The notes beneath the pieces were generated by a model. The model was given only the letters and a program-made list of their open reading frames with translations, had not been told where the DNA came from and made no database searches. A program made the position numbers and the translations under genes. Below are positions 8,527-20,896 of a DNA stretch of 64,000 bases, piece after piece. The DNA lies in NCBI RefSeq assembly GCF_021049285.1, contig NZ_CP088017.1:496001-560000 (forward strand), read 5' to 3'. Source of the stretch: Ruania halotolerans. GTDB taxonomy: Bacteria > Actinomycetota > Actinomycetes > Actinomycetales > Beutenbergiaceae. Each line of letters begins with the position of its first letter. Position 1 is the first letter of the stretch.

Positions 8527-9423
8527 ATGGGCGTCGTAGTGGTCGGTAGCGCGAATATGGATGTGGTGAGCCGGGTGCCGCGCATCCCCGGGCCGGGAGA
8601 GACGTTGCTTGCCCTCTCCTTCGCTCGCGGTGGTGGTGGCAAGGGTGCGAACCAGGCGGTGGCGGCGGCTCGGGCCGCAGGTGTGCAGACGGTGTTCGTC
8701 GGCGCCGTGGGCCGGGATGCCGACGGTGACTTCCTGCGCGCCGGGCTCGCCGGTGCCGGGGTGGACACCGGGGCGATTGCCACCTCTGAGGAGCCGACCG
8801 GCACCGCGCTGATCTCCGTGGCCGAGGACGGTGAGAACGCGATCGTGGTGGTGGGCGGTGCCAACGCGGCATTCACCACGCTCTCGGACCAGCAACGTGA
8901 GCGGGTGAGCACGGCCGATGTGCTGCTCGCCCAACTCGAGATCGCGCCCGAGGTGGTGCTCGCCGCCGCACAGGCACGGCCGGACGGCGCGCGGTTCGTG
9001 CTGAACGCCGCGCCGTCTGCCCCGCTCAGCGAGCAGATGTGGGCAGAGATCGACGTGCTGGTGGTGAATGAACACGAGGCGGCGGACCTCGCCCAGTCCC
9101 TGGGCGCACCGGATCGCGATCTCGATGCAGCCGTGGAACTGCTCGCCGAACGGGTCGACTCACTCGTGGTGACCCTCGGCGGCGAGGGATGCCTGGTGGT
9201 GGAAAACCGACGGCGGACCACAGTTCCCGCCATGAAGGTCACCCCGGTGGACACCACCGGTGCCGGAGACACCTTCGTCGGTGTGCTGGGTGCCCGGCTC
9301 GCGCTCGGGGATGATCTGGTGGAAGCCGCCCGATGGGGCTCCGTGGCGGCGGCGCTCGCCGTGCAGCGGCCCGGGGCCCAGAGCGGCGTTCCGTCAGCCG
9401 ATGAGGTACGCGCCGCCCGCTGA
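8527..9423 (+). CDS. rbsK: ribokinase (PfkB family)
   Basis: A 298-residue cytosolic sugar kinase that would convert D-ribose to ribose 5-phosphate. The N-terminal GSANMDVVSRVPRIPGPGET and GGGGKGANQAVAAAR segments bind sugar, and DTTGAGDTFVG near the C-terminus holds the catalytic Asp and anion hole. The ATG at 8527 has GGGAG five bases upstream; in-frame GTG 8500 and ATG 8515 are alternatives, and TAGTCT at 8484-8489 could serve a leaderless GTG at 8500. No ribose transporter is adjacent, so another PfkB substrate cannot be excluded, although the motifs fit ribokinase best. Confidence 0.88.
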   Translation: MGVVVVGSANMDVVSRVPRIPGPGETLLALSFARGGGGKGANQAVAAARAAGVQTVFVGAVGRDADGDFLRAGLAGAGVDTGAIATSEEPTGTALISVAEDGENAIVVVGGANAAFTTLSDQQRERVSTADVLLAQLEIAPEVVLAAAQARPDGARFVLNAAPSAPLSEQMWAEIDVLVVNEHEAADLAQSLGAPDRDLDAAVELLAERVDSLVVTLGGEGCLVVENRRRTTVPAMKVTPVDTTGAGDTFVGVLGARLALGDDLVEAARWGSVAAALAVQRPGAQSGVPSADEVRAAR

Positions 9424-9439
9424 GCCGCTGACGGCCCCG

Positions 9440-9505
9440 TCTGAACCCACTTTTCGCGTGTGAACCGCTGCCGTGGCGGGTTCACACACGAGAAGTGGGT
9501 TCAGA
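9440..9505. repeat. 27-bp inverted repeat (large hairpin) between convergent genes
   Basis: Arms 9440-9466 and 9479-9505 pair at 25 of 27 positions around a 12-nt loop. The hairpin sits between the convergent ribokinase and patatin genes and has no T-run, so it could be a bidirectional terminator or a REP-like element. The arms contain an ACTTYTCGYGTG core reminiscent of the elements near 33.3 and 34.5 kb, but the overall sequences differ. Confidence 0.8.
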
Positions 9506-9526
9506 CAGGGCTGGAGCGCTGCTGGA

Positions 9527-11083
9527 TCACGGCAGCCAGGTGGGCGCCGGCACCTCGTACGGGTGACCCTCCCAGTCACGCCACCACCCGTCCGCCTGCG
9601 GTGGCAGCAAGGTGGGGTCCGCCGCCAGGACCGCATCGCGGAGTCGTTCCTTGAGGTGAGCGAGCGCGGGCGCATCAGGACCGGCATCTGGGCTCTCCGG
9701 CCGCAGGTGCGCGTTCTCCGCCTGCCAGATCTGCCGCCGCAGCGCGATGATCTCCCGGGTGGCGGCTCGCTGCTGCTCATCGGCTTCGGTGCACACCTCG
9801 GCGGCGCGGATCCAGCCGTAGTCCATGGAGATCCGCACCAGACCCGGGTCCACGGTGAGGATGTCGTGGATATCCAGCTCGGGCTGGATCACGATCGCGC
9901 CGGCGGCTCGTGCCCGGCGCACCTCATCGGCCTGGATCTCGTCGGTCATCACCCCGAAGCCGGCCCGCATGACGATCTCCAGCATGTCCTTCTCGGCGAA
10001 GCTGGTCGCAGGGCTCAGGCCCGCGGGTGAGGCCACCACGGCGTAGCACCGGGTCACCCCGAGGTGATCGACGGCCACCTCCACGGGCAAGGACTCGCGT
10101 GCTCCGCCGTCGACGTAGTGTTCGGACCCGAGCCGGACCGGGGCGAAGACGCTCGGAATGGCGCACGAGGCCATGATCGCCGTGACCAGATCCACCGTGG
10201 GTTCGCCCGGGACGGGCTGATCGAGACGATCTCGGATCTCGCCGGTCTCGGTGATATAGCGCAATTCACCGGATTCCAGCGCCACGGCGGCGATCCGCAG
10301 GTGCACGCCGGAGGCGGCGGCTCGTTGCGAGGAGAACAGGTCCGGGTGGGTGAGGCGGTTCACCAGGGGCCCGGGAGTGAACGCGGCCCGTTCCGTCTGT
10401 GCCCCGCCGAGGATCAGGTCGACGTCGGTGCTGGTCCGGCCCGCCTCCCAGAGTGTGGAGAGCGTGTCGAACACATTGGCCACGGACCAGCCGGAGCTGT
10501 GCTCCGGCGGTGTCGGATCGCCGGCGTCGGGCGGGCGTTGGCGCTGCTTTCCGGCATTCTTGCCGAACTCATCCCGCGAGATCTTCGCCGTGCTCGCGCG
10601 CACCGGCCGTCCGAGGCTGCGATGGGGACCGTTGCGGTCTGTGTGATCGGCTCCGCTCATCATCGCCGCGCGCGCGTCTCGGTGGCGCAACGCCATCACC
10701 TTGCGCCAGGTGGGCATGTGCTCGTTGAGCTTGGTGAACCACGGCAGCTCGGTGAACATATCCGAGGCGTCCTGCATGCTCCGCCACAGTCTCCGTAGTT
10801 CGGCCACTGCCGCCTGCTGCCCGGCGCGATCCGGGTACTGCGCGATCACGGCAGCGAGGATGGCGCCCGCCGAGGTGCCGGTGATGACCGAGGGGGTGAT
10901 GTGCTCGCGGGTGTAGAGGTAGTCGATTGCGCCGATCTCGAAACTCGACCGCGCACCGCCACCTGCGATGGCCAGTCCGACCACCTCCTGAGGCGGTGGT
11001 GGTGGTTCGGGCATGACGTGCCCGCCGAGGGTATGGATGAGACGGTGCCGGATGCGGCGGACGAGGCCGCGCGAGACGGACAT
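9527..11083 (-). CDS. patatin-like phospholipase
   Basis: A 518-residue serine lipid acyl hydrolase. The oxyanion loop GGGARSSFEIG starts at residue 41, the nucleophile Ser71 lies in GTSAG (69-73), and the dyad Asp325 lies in YVDGG, so the Ser-Asp catalytic pair is intact. The C-terminal roughly 170 residues are less conserved and include an Arg/Glu-rich helix. No signal peptide is seen. The start at 11083 follows TACGCT by six bases, which suggests a leaderless transcript; an internal ATG (residue 24) is possible. It is divergent from arfB with only 39 bp between start codons. Confidence 0.9.
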   Translation of the reverse strand: MSVSRGLVRRIRHRLIHTLGGHVMPEPPPPPQEVVGLAIAGGGARSSFEIGAIDYLYTREHITPSVITGTSAGAILAAVIAQYPDRAGQQAAVAELRRLWRSMQDASDMFTELPWFTKLNEHMPTWRKVMALRHRDARAAMMSGADHTDRNGPHRSLGRPVRASTAKISRDEFGKNAGKQRQRPPDAGDPTPPEHSSGWSVANVFDTLSTLWEAGRTSTDVDLILGGAQTERAAFTPGPLVNRLTHPDLFSSQRAAASGVHLRIAAVALESGELRYITETGEIRDRLDQPVPGEPTVDLVTAIMASCAIPSVFAPVRLGSEHYVDGGARESLPVEVAVDHLGVTRCYAVVASPAGLSPATSFAEKDMLEIVMRAGFGVMTDEIQADEVRRARAAGAIVIQPELDIHDILTVDPGLVRISMDYGWIRAAEVCTEADEQQRAATREIIALRRQIWQAENAHLRPESPDAGPDAPALAHLKERLRDAVLAADPTLLPPQADGWWRDWEGHPYEVPAPTWLP

Positions 11084-11089
11084 GGTTCC

Positions 11090-11114
11090 AGCGTAGGTGA
11101 CCGCCCGTTAGTGT
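11090..11114. promoter_or_regulatory. compact divergent leaderless promoters
   Basis: On the minus strand TACGCT (11095-11090) ends six bases before the patatin start; on the plus strand TAGTGT (11109-11114) ends eight bases before the arfB start. The two -10 boxes are only 13 bp apart, so each RNA polymerase site must overlap the other promoter's -10 region. This predicts mutually exclusive transcription. No strong -35 boxes are seen. Confidence 0.5.
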
Positions 11115-11122
11115 CGGCGAAT

Positions 11123-11554
11123 ATGTCCCAGTCCGGCCTGCGGGTGAGTCCCTCACTGACCATCCCCGACGGCGAACTCACCTGGCGGTTCTCCCGCTCC
11201 TCCGGGCCGGGTGGCCAGAGCGTGAACACGACCGATTCACGGGTGGAGCTGAGCTGGGACGTGGCTCATTCCGCCGTACTCGACGAACGCCAACGCACTC
11301 GTCTGCTGTCTCGGTTGAGCACGCGAATCACCGGTGGCGTGCTCACCATCGCAGCGTCTGAGTATCGCGCGCAGCTGCGCAACCGGGAGGCCGCGCGGGA
11401 ACGGTTGATCGCGCTGATCACCGATGCCCTCGCTCCGCCGCCTCGGCCGCGGCGCGCCACGAAGCCCACCCGCGGTTCGAAGGAACGCCGGCTGCGGGCG
11501 AAGAAGCAACAGGCGCAGACGAAGCAGCAACGGCGTCGACCCGACGCGACCTGA
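11123..11554 (+). CDS. arfB: alternative ribosome-rescue factor ArfB (peptidyl-tRNA hydrolase)
   Basis: A 143-residue protein of the RF-1/YaeJ class. It carries the peptidyl-transferase-centre GGQ at residues 30-32 within SSGPGGQSVNTTDSRVEL, and a basic C-terminal tail rich in Arg, Lys and Gln that in ArfB enters the empty mRNA channel. It should release peptides from ribosomes stalled without a stop codon. Length is normal, and it lacks the codon-recognition domains of true release factors. The ATG at 11123 is preferred; the reading frame is open upstream but the homologous part begins here. The upstream TAGTGT fits a leaderless transcript. Confidence 0.93.
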   Translation: MSQSGLRVSPSLTIPDGELTWRFSRSSGPGGQSVNTTDSRVELSWDVAHSAVLDERQRTRLLSRLSTRITGGVLTIAASEYRAQLRNREAARERLIALITDALAPPPRPRRATKPTRGSKERRLRAKKQQAQTKQQRRRPDAT

Positions 11555-11575
11555 CCGGCTCGTGGCCGCAGCCGG

Positions 11576-11611
11576 GGGCAAGTCTGAGATGTGGGCACTG
11601 GTGTCTTGCCC
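11576..11611. repeat. short inverted repeat downstream of arfB
   Basis: GGGCAAG (11576-11582) and CTTGCCC (11605-11611) can pair around a 22-nt loop containing CTGAGATGTGGGC, which also occurs in the REP-like element at 33.3 kb. It could be a degenerate member of the same dispersed family or a weak terminator. Confidence 0.4.
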
Positions 11612-11737
11612 AGTGGAACGCGCAGTTGCGGCCACCACCCATGGAGTGTTTCCGTGGAATTGCCCCAGGCGCCAACGCGTGTAGTGAGCGACGTGCTGCT
11701 CGCCAGCGTCTATGCCGAAGGAACGAGAGGGAGCATC

Positions 11738-12034
11738 ATGCTCACCCTGACCGAGAACGCCCAGACCGCCATCAAGTCCATCACCGAGCAGGCCGGTCTC
11801 CCGGCTGAGGGCGGCGTGCGCATCGCGATGGCCGAAAGCGGTACCGAGTTGCAGATGTCGCTCGTGCCGGAGCCCGCCGAGAACGACCAGGTGGTCGAGG
11901 ACGATGGTGCGCGCGTCTTCGTTGCCACCGAGACCTCCGAACTGCTCGAGACCCAACAGCTCGACGCGAGCCAGACCGCCGAAGGCACCGGGTTCTCCCT
12001 GGCCAGCAAGGACGGCGCTGCGCCCGCCGAGTGA
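11738..12034 (+). CDS. HesB/IscA-like protein without cysteines
   Basis: A 98-residue acidic protein with the fold pattern of A-type iron-sulfur carriers (MLTLTENAQTAIKSITEQAG, then GGVRIAMAES). Canonical IscA/ErpA proteins bind Fe-S clusters through three conserved Cys; this protein has none, so it cannot bind a cluster in the usual way. Such Cys-free 'HesB-like' proteins are annotated in actinobacteria with unknown role. The start has GAGAGGGAG upstream. It is followed by a 16-bp palindrome at 12042. It stands alone and is not in a suf operon. Confidence 0.8.
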   Translation: MLTLTENAQTAIKSITEQAGLPAEGGVRIAMAESGTELQMSLVPEPAENDQVVEDDGARVFVATETSELLETQQLDASQTAEGTGFSLASKDGAAPAE

Positions 12035-12041
12035 GTGCCGA

Positions 12042-12057
12042 GTGACCCGCGGGTCAC
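12042..12057. promoter_or_regulatory. perfect 16-bp palindrome
   Basis: GTGACCCGCGGGTCAC begins 8 bp after the HesB-like stop codon. It could be a transcription-factor site or a short hairpin; there is no T-run. The rest of 12058-12185 shows no further signal. Confidence 0.4.
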
Positions 12058-12185
12058 GATCGAAGCTGAGGGATCCGTCGTCGATCCCGGTGGTGCGCCG
12101 AGAGGCCGCACCGCCGGATCGACGGCGGATCTTCTGCTGCGCGAGGGCCCTCCGCCCAGCAGGGTGTGCTCGATGAGCCGTTGGC

Positions 12186-14255
<2,070 letters not shown>

Positions 14256-14267
14256 GACGCCACACTG

Positions 14268-15185
14268 TCACGCAGGCTTGCGGGCGACCACCGAGAGTGC
14301 CACCGGGAGTTGCTCCCGCCACGGAGCAGGCAGTACGTACCCGTCAGCGTCCGAGCCCTCACCAGGCACCATCACCGGCAGCGCCTGCCACGGCAGTGAC
14401 TCATGCTCGCCCACGGCCACCAGACTCAGACCGGCATCCAGCAACGCCTGCAGGATCTGCGAGACAGGGTGCGGCCACTCGTAGTTGCGGGTCGCGGTAA
14501 TGGTGCTGTGGTCGCCGTCGGTATAGGTGATCCCGCCGGAGTAGGTGAACGCGCGCCCCGGCGGCAGCGGCCAGTACCGGTTCCCCAGGCGCACGTCATC
14601 GGTGACCATGTCGTCCATCGCGGCCAGGGCCGGGTGTTGATCGCGGAAGAAGAAGGTGCCGCCCGGGCGCAGCAGCGCCGCGATGGCCCGCGCCCAGGCA
14701 TCCAGGTCCTGGACCCAGCAGATCGTCCCGATCGAGGTGTGCACGTGGTCGAAGGTCTCGCCGACGGCGGAGGCGGCCTCGGTCACCTCGCTCTCCACCC
14801 AGCGGGCGTCTATCGCGCACCGCGTGGCCAGATCTCGTGCGATGGCGAGGGAGCCAGGGGAGAGGTCCACTCCGGTCACCCGGCCACCCAGGCGAGCCAT
14901 CGACAGCGTGTCGGTGCCGATGTGGCACTGCAGGTGGCACACGTTCAGCCCGCGCAGGGGGCGCTCGGCGGAGGCTCGCTCGCCCTCCAGGTGCGGGGCG
15001 AGGATCGCCATATCGGCGTGGATGACCGAGGAGATGCGTCCCGGGTCCGCCACGAAGCCGTCCACGTCGTAGGCAGCGCTTCCCACGTGCACGGTTGCGC
15101 GGTCATCCCAGTTCGCCCGGTTTGCGGCGTACGCCTCGACGGTGCTGGTGGTTGTCTCGACGATCGGGTCGGTGGGCAGGCTCAT
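14268..15185 (-). CDS. class I SAM-dependent methyltransferase
   Basis: A 305-residue Rossmann-fold methyltransferase. The SAM site is LNVCHLQCHIGTDTLSMARL (motif I), followed by VTGVDLSPGSL with the acidic residue that binds the ribose hydroxyls; a motif IV/V region lies at TFDHVHTSIGTICW. The substrate is not predictable. The close head-to-tail position 12 bp before the DUF255 gene suggests co-transcription. No membrane segment or signal peptide is seen. Confidence 0.88.
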   Translation of the reverse strand: MSLPTDPIVETTTSTVEAYAANRANWDDRATVHVGSAAYDVDGFVADPGRISSVIHADMAILAPHLEGERASAERPLRGLNVCHLQCHIGTDTLSMARLGGRVTGVDLSPGSLAIARDLATRCAIDARWVESEVTEAASAVGETFDHVHTSIGTICWVQDLDAWARAIAALLRPGGTFFFRDQHPALAAMDDMVTDDVRLGNRYWPLPPGRAFTYSGGITYTDGDHSTITATRNYEWPHPVSQILQALLDAGLSLVAVGEHESLPWQALPVMVPGEGSDADGYVLPAPWREQLPVALSVVARKPA

Positions 15186-15302
15186 GACTGTCAGCGTGGC
15201 ACGGGCCGCGCTGATCTCCCACCTGATATTTCCCTCCGCGCTGTGGTGGTGAGTGCCACGGCGACGAGGCTTCCTCTGGTGCGGGAGCAGTGGGCCGAGA
15301 TC

Positions 15303-16511
15303 TCAGGGGTGGGCGGCGCTGCGCAGATGTGCTGCACGCAGGCGGGGTGCGGCGATGATCGCAAGGAGTGCAGCGATGGCACCTGCCCCCGCCAGCACGC
15401 GGTAGCTGCCCACCGATCCGTAGGCATCCACAGCGGCCCCGGCCACCGACGTTCCGACCGCGAATCCGACCCAGATGGCGGTGCTCTCCCAGGCGAAACC
15501 CTCGGTCAGTCGCGCCCGCGGGACGAGTTGCTGCACGAGTCCGTTCCCGTTGATCATCGTGGGCGCGATCGCCAGACCGGCGATGAACATCGTCACTGCC
15601 AACATCGCCAGCGAGTTCACCAGCAGGAACAGGCACATGCCTGCGGCCAGGAGCAGCACCCCGATCATGAACCGTTTCCACAGGTCCAGCACCCAGGTCC
15701 GTGCACCGTAGGCCAGTCCACCGGTCAGCGAGCCGGCCGCCATACAGGCGAGCATGACGCCGGCCCACGCCTTGGCGCCGTGCTCCTCGCTGTACGCCAC
15801 GGCTGAGACATCCGAGGCGCCGAAGACCACACCGGTGGCGAAGAACACCAGCACCACGGCGAGCAGCCCACCCGAGCGCAGCACCGACCGGCGCCCTTCC
15901 TTGGCCGGGCGCCCGGTCGGTACCGGCTCCGTGGCACGTTGGGCAAGGAACCAGAAGCCCCCTGTCCCGGCGGCCAGGACGGCCACGAGTAGCCCCGCCG
16001 TCGGGGAGATCATGGTGGCCAGGAGGGTGGCGATCACCGGGCCGGTCATGAAGACCGTCTCATCGAGCACCGCCTCGTAGGCGTAGGCCGTGTGCAGCCG
16101 CGAGGGATCGGTGAGCGCGTGGTTCCAGCGGGCCCGCACCATCGCGCCGACGGAACCGGTCGTCGCACCGGTGAGGGCGGCCGTCAGGTACAGCCACCCC
16201 ACCGGGGCGCCCACAGTGGCGGCGATGACCATACCGAGTAGTGACGTCATGCAGACCGCGAGCGCCGGGCGCATCACTCTCGCCTGCCCGAACCGGTCGA
16301 TGAGGCGCGCCAACCGTGGGGAGAAGATCGCCTGGCTCGCGGCGTACGCGCCGGTGATCTGCCCGGCCAGCCCGTACTCGTCGTACAGGGCGGTCACCAT
16401 GAGCACGATGGAGAGAGTGACCATCGAGAGCGGCAATCGCGCCAGCACTCCGGCGGAGGAGAACGCCAGGGCCCCGGGTGTGGACAGGACGCGACGGTAC
16501 GGGGCGAGCAC
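15303..16511 (-). CDS. MFS transporter (predicted drug/sugar efflux type)
   Basis: A 402-residue protein with about 12 membrane segments in two halves joined by a basic cytoplasmic loop (near residues 197-212). The GTG start at 16511 begins MLAPYRRVLSTPGALAFSSAG, a common start of actinobacterial MFS exporters; DRFGQAR after TM2 is the conserved loop motif A. Substrate unknown. A CAGGAT hexamer six bases before the GTG may be a -10 box. It is divergent from the MBL hydrolase. Confidence 0.87.
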   Translation of the reverse strand: MLAPYRRVLSTPGALAFSSAGVLARLPLSMVTLSIVLMVTALYDEYGLAGQITGAYAASQAIFSPRLARLIDRFGQARVMRPALAVCMTSLLGMVIAATVGAPVGWLYLTAALTGATTGSVGAMVRARWNHALTDPSRLHTAYAYEAVLDETVFMTGPVIATLLATMISPTAGLLVAVLAAGTGGFWFLAQRATEPVPTGRPAKEGRRSVLRSGGLLAVVLVFFATGVVFGASDVSAVAYSEEHGAKAWAGVMLACMAAGSLTGGLAYGARTWVLDLWKRFMIGVLLLAAGMCLFLLVNSLAMLAVTMFIAGLAIAPTMINGNGLVQQLVPRARLTEGFAWESTAIWVGFAVGTSVAGAAVDAYGSVGSYRVLAGAGAIAALLAIIAAPRLRAAHLRSAAHP

Positions 16512-16551
16512 CCGTTGATCCTGCCATTGGGTGTGGTGTCACTCCCGCCGA

Positions 16552-16590
16552 GCCAGGTCTACATCTGCCAGGTCTACTGCCAGGTCTACT
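16552..16590 (+). repeat. 12-15-bp tandem repeat covering a promoter
   Basis: Three copies of GCCAGGTCTAC followed by spacer bases lie in tandem. The last copy supplies TACTCT (16587-16592), the likely -10 box of the MBL hydrolase gene, and the earlier copies hold similar TAC hexamers. Copy number could change promoter spacing. Confidence 0.7.
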
Positions 16591-16599
16591 CTGGGTGTG

Positions 16600-17238
16600 A
16601 TGGAGATCACCCACTGTGGGCACGCATGCCTTGATGTTCGCACCCGGGGGGTGCGCGTGCTCATCGATCCTGGTCAGTTTTCCCAGGTGCCGCCGGTCGC
16701 CGGGGTCGATGCGCTGGTTCTCACCCATTCCCACGGCGACCACGCCGACCTCGACGTGGCCCGGCGGGTGCACCGGGAGAGTCCGCAGGCCGTGGTGTTC
16801 GGGCCTGCCGACCTCGCCGCAGCATGGCAGGGCGACGGGGTGCCCGTGGAGGCCGTCCGACCGGGGATGGCGGTGGCGATCGGCACCGTGGTGCTGGCCT
16901 TCTTCGGTGGGTCGCACGCCGCGGTGCACCGGGATCTGCCGGTGGTCGACAACGTGGGTGTACTGGTCGACGGCAGGCTCTATCACCCGGGCGACGCATT
17001 CGATCTGCCGGACGTGGCGGTCCGCGTGCTGGCCGTGCCGGTGAGCGGTCCGTGGCTGAAGATCGGTGAGGTGATGGATTTCGTGATCGAGGCCCGGGCC
17101 GAGGTGGTCCTACCGATTCACGAGACGCTGAACTCCGAGGTCGGCCAGCGGGTGGCGCTCGCCCGGATCGCTCATGTGACGGGTGAGTACGGGGGTCGCC
17201 TGCTCACCCCGGAACCGGGAGAGCCGGTTCAGGTCTGA
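16600..17238 (+). CDS. MBL-fold metallo-hydrolase (UlaG-like)
   Basis: A 212-residue metallo-beta-lactamase-fold enzyme. It opens with MEITHCGHACL and carries the metal-binding THSHGDHADLD motif, a later His in HPGDAF, and HETLN near the end, typical of UlaG-like lactonases and nucleases. The exact reaction is unknown. ATG 16600 is chosen; the TACTCT -10 ends seven bases upstream, suggesting a leaderless mRNA. It converges on pgm with 29 bp between. Confidence 0.88.
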   Translation: MEITHCGHACLDVRTRGVRVLIDPGQFSQVPPVAGVDALVLTHSHGDHADLDVARRVHRESPQAVVFGPADLAAAWQGDGVPVEAVRPGMAVAIGTVVLAFFGGSHAAVHRDLPVVDNVGVLVDGRLYHPGDAFDLPDVAVRVLAVPVSGPWLKIGEVMDFVIEARAEVVLPIHETLNSEVGQRVALARIAHVTGEYGGRLLTPEPGEPVQV

Positions 17239-17267
17239 GCCCAGCACCTGGCATGCCGGGGCCCGGA

Positions 17268-18953
<1,686 letters not shown>

Positions 18954-19011
18954 CGTGCCACCCGCATCGGGCGCGGGCGAGAAGGAAAGGTCAGCAGTTG
19001 GCATTTTCTCC

Positions 19012-19029
19012 CTATCCTCTCGATAGAGT
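19012..19029. promoter_or_regulatory. divergent promoter region with leaderless -10
   Basis: CTATC-CTCTC-GATAG (19012-19026) is an inverted repeat, and the overlapping plus-strand TAGAGT (19024-19029) ends six bases before the DUF5926 ATG. It separates pgm from the DUF5926 gene. Confidence 0.45.
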
Positions 19030-19035
19030 GCAGGT

Positions 19036-19920
19036 ATGGCAAAGCGCAAGAAGTCCGGCCAGGTGAACGAGAAGGTGGCCGCCCGCAAAGCAGCCCGCAA
19101 GGCGGCCATGGCGGCACCGCGGAGGTCGTTCGACGGTTTACCGGGCGAGGCGGACTGGGTGGCGATGCGCGAGGTGGTGCCCGCCGCCAGTGCCACCGCT
19201 CGCACGAACGCCGAGTATGGCTCGCGCGAGGTGACCGTCGTGACCGTGCTCCCGGGCCTGCTGCCGGCCATGCACCGGGAGGACGGCCGGATCCTGGTGG
19301 CGCTGCAGAATGTGACCTCCAGTGGTGACCCGAGCCGGGACGTGGCGGCCGCCCTGCTGCAGGTACTCGACTCCGAGCCCGGCACCAGCCTCACCCACCT
19401 CGAACTTCCCGGGCCCGGCCCGCGTCTGCAAGACGTCCTCGATACCGATGCCCCGTTCGAGGTGACGCTGCACGACACGTTCGACTTCGTGCTCCCGCCG
19501 GATACCGAACCCACGCCGGAACTGACGTCCGCACTCGAGGAGTTCGCCGGCGCGATCGTGCCCACGGTGAAACTGACGTCGGTGCCGAGTGCCTACTGGT
19601 GCCGTATGGGCGCGCGGGAGTTCCTGCGCTGGTCCCGTACCGAAGACGAGGAAGCCCTGCTGGACGCCCTCGCCCGCCTGCACGCGGCCCGTGCCTCTGC
19701 GGTCGATGACGGCGCGCGGTTCATCGGGGCATTCCGCTCCTGCGGGCTGGTGGTGCCCGTGTGGGAGCTGGCCGCCGGCACCGAGGCGGAGGAGCTCGAG
19801 AGCGCCGCACCCGGCTTCGCTGAGCGTCTCAGTGAAGCACTCGCTGTCACGGAGCCGTTGAACGCGGACGAACGACGGGCACGGGCGGGAATCGTGTCGC
19901 GCCAGGTCACGCTGCGCTGA
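19036..19920 (+). CDS. DUF5926 family protein
   Basis: A 294-residue cytosolic protein of an actinobacteria-specific family without known function. It starts with a basic tract ([24 protein letters not shown]) that could bind nucleic acid, followed by a mixed alpha/beta body with the family stretch [15 protein letters not shown]. No enzyme motif is seen. The TAGAGT box six bases before the ATG suggests a leaderless transcript. The GT2 gene follows 19 bp later with its own TAGGCT box. Confidence 0.88.
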   Translation: MAKRKKSGQVNEKVAARKAARKAAMAAPRRSFDGLPGEADWVAMREVVPAASATARTNAEYGSREVTVVTVLPGLLPAMHREDGRILVALQNVTSSGDPSRDVAAALLQVLDSEPGTSLTHLELPGPGPRLQDVLDTDAPFEVTLHDTFDFVLPPDTEPTPELTSALEEFAGAIVPTVKLTSVPSAYWCRMGAREFLRWSRTEDEEALLDALARLHAARASAVDDGARFIGAFRSCGLVVPVWELAAGTEAEELESAAPGFAERLSEALAVTEPLNADERRARAGIVSRQVTLR

Positions 19921-19939
19921 CCGGGATAGGCTGAGGATT

Positions 19940-20896
19940 GTGAGCCGGGCGCCAGGCGACGGGATGAACCCGCTACGGGTCATCCGGCGTCGTGTGCCCG
20001 ATACCGCTCCGATCCCGGTGCAACGTCCGGATCCGCAGAACCAGCGGGTCGCCGCGGTGATCCCGGCCAAGGACGAAGAAGAGCGGATCGCTGCCACAGT
20101 GCGCGCTGTGCGGGCGATCCCCCATGTCGATCTCGTGCTCGTGGTGGACGACGGTAGCGAGGACGACACGCAGCATCTCGCCCGGGGAGCCGGAGCAGTG
20201 GTGGTGCGTCACTCGCACAACCGCGGGAAGGCGTCAGCGATGGAGACCGGTGCCGCTGTGGTGGCCATGCGGGATGTGGAGGCCGGCCCGGCTCGGCTGC
20301 TGTTGTTCGTGGATGCGGACCTCGGTGCCACCGCGGTGAATGCTGCTCCGTTGGTGCCCCCGGTACTCGCCGGCAAAGCCGATCTGTCGATCGCTGTGCT
20401 GCCGAAGCAGCCCGGTGCCGCTGGTCGTGGCATCGTGACCGGGTTGGCCCGCCGTGCCATCCAGCGGGCGACCGGCTGGGCGCCGATGCAGCCGCTCTCC
20501 GGGCAGCGGTGCATGACTCGTGCTGCGTTCGATGCCGCCACTCCCCTCGCCCACGGTTGGGGAGTCGAGACCGGGATGACCATGGACACATTGCTGCAGG
20601 GTTTCGCTGTGGTGGAGGTGCCATGCGATCTGCGGCACCGGGCCTCCGGGAAGGATCTGGCCGGGCAGTTGCACCGGGCCGCGCAGTACCGGGACGTGGC
20701 GATGGCAGTGGCCGCACGCAAGTTCCGCCACTACAAGCAGAAGGTCACCCGGGAGGCCTCCAGCGAGTCCGATGCGGCCGGGGAACCGCAACCGCCACTC
20801 CCGCCGGACGGGCAGAACCTCAGCGAGACTCCGGCGTCCGCGGGTGAGCCGGCCCCGACCGTGAGTAAGCGTCGCTGGCGCTCACGCCGGCGCTGA
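19940..20896 (+). CDS. glycosyltransferase family 2 protein
   Basis: A 318-residue GT-A enzyme. AAVIPAKDEEERIAATV and VVDDGSEDDT are the nucleotide-sugar-binding motifs, and LFVDADLGA is the metal-binding D-x-D region. There is no membrane span, and the basic tail ends KRRWRSRRR. The acceptor is unknown; the adjacent envelope-type membrane protein suggests a cell-surface polymer. GTG 19940 is used: TAGGCT (19927-19932) lies seven bases before it, fitting a leaderless start. The last 77 bp overlap the 3' end of the convergent membrane-protein gene. Confidence 0.88.
   Translation: MSRAPGDGMNPLRVIRRRVPDTAPIPVQRPDPQNQRVAAVIPAKDEEERIAATVRAVRAIPHVDLVLVVDDGSEDDTQHLARGAGAVVVRHSHNRGKASAMETGAAVVAMRDVEAGPARLLLFVDADLGATAVNAAPLVPPVLAGKADLSIAVLPKQPGAAGRGIVTGLARRAIQRATGWAPMQPLSGQRCMTRAAFDAATPLAHGWGVETGMTMDTLLQGFAVVEVPCDLRHRASGKDLAGQLHRAAQYRDVAMAVAARKFRHYKQKVTREASSESDAAGEPQPPLPPDGQNLSETPASAGEPAPTVSKRRWRSRRR

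Noticed and set aside
9440-9505. Same element family as the 33.3/34.5 kb repeats
   Set aside because: Only a short ACTTYTCG-like core is shared; the arms and length differ.
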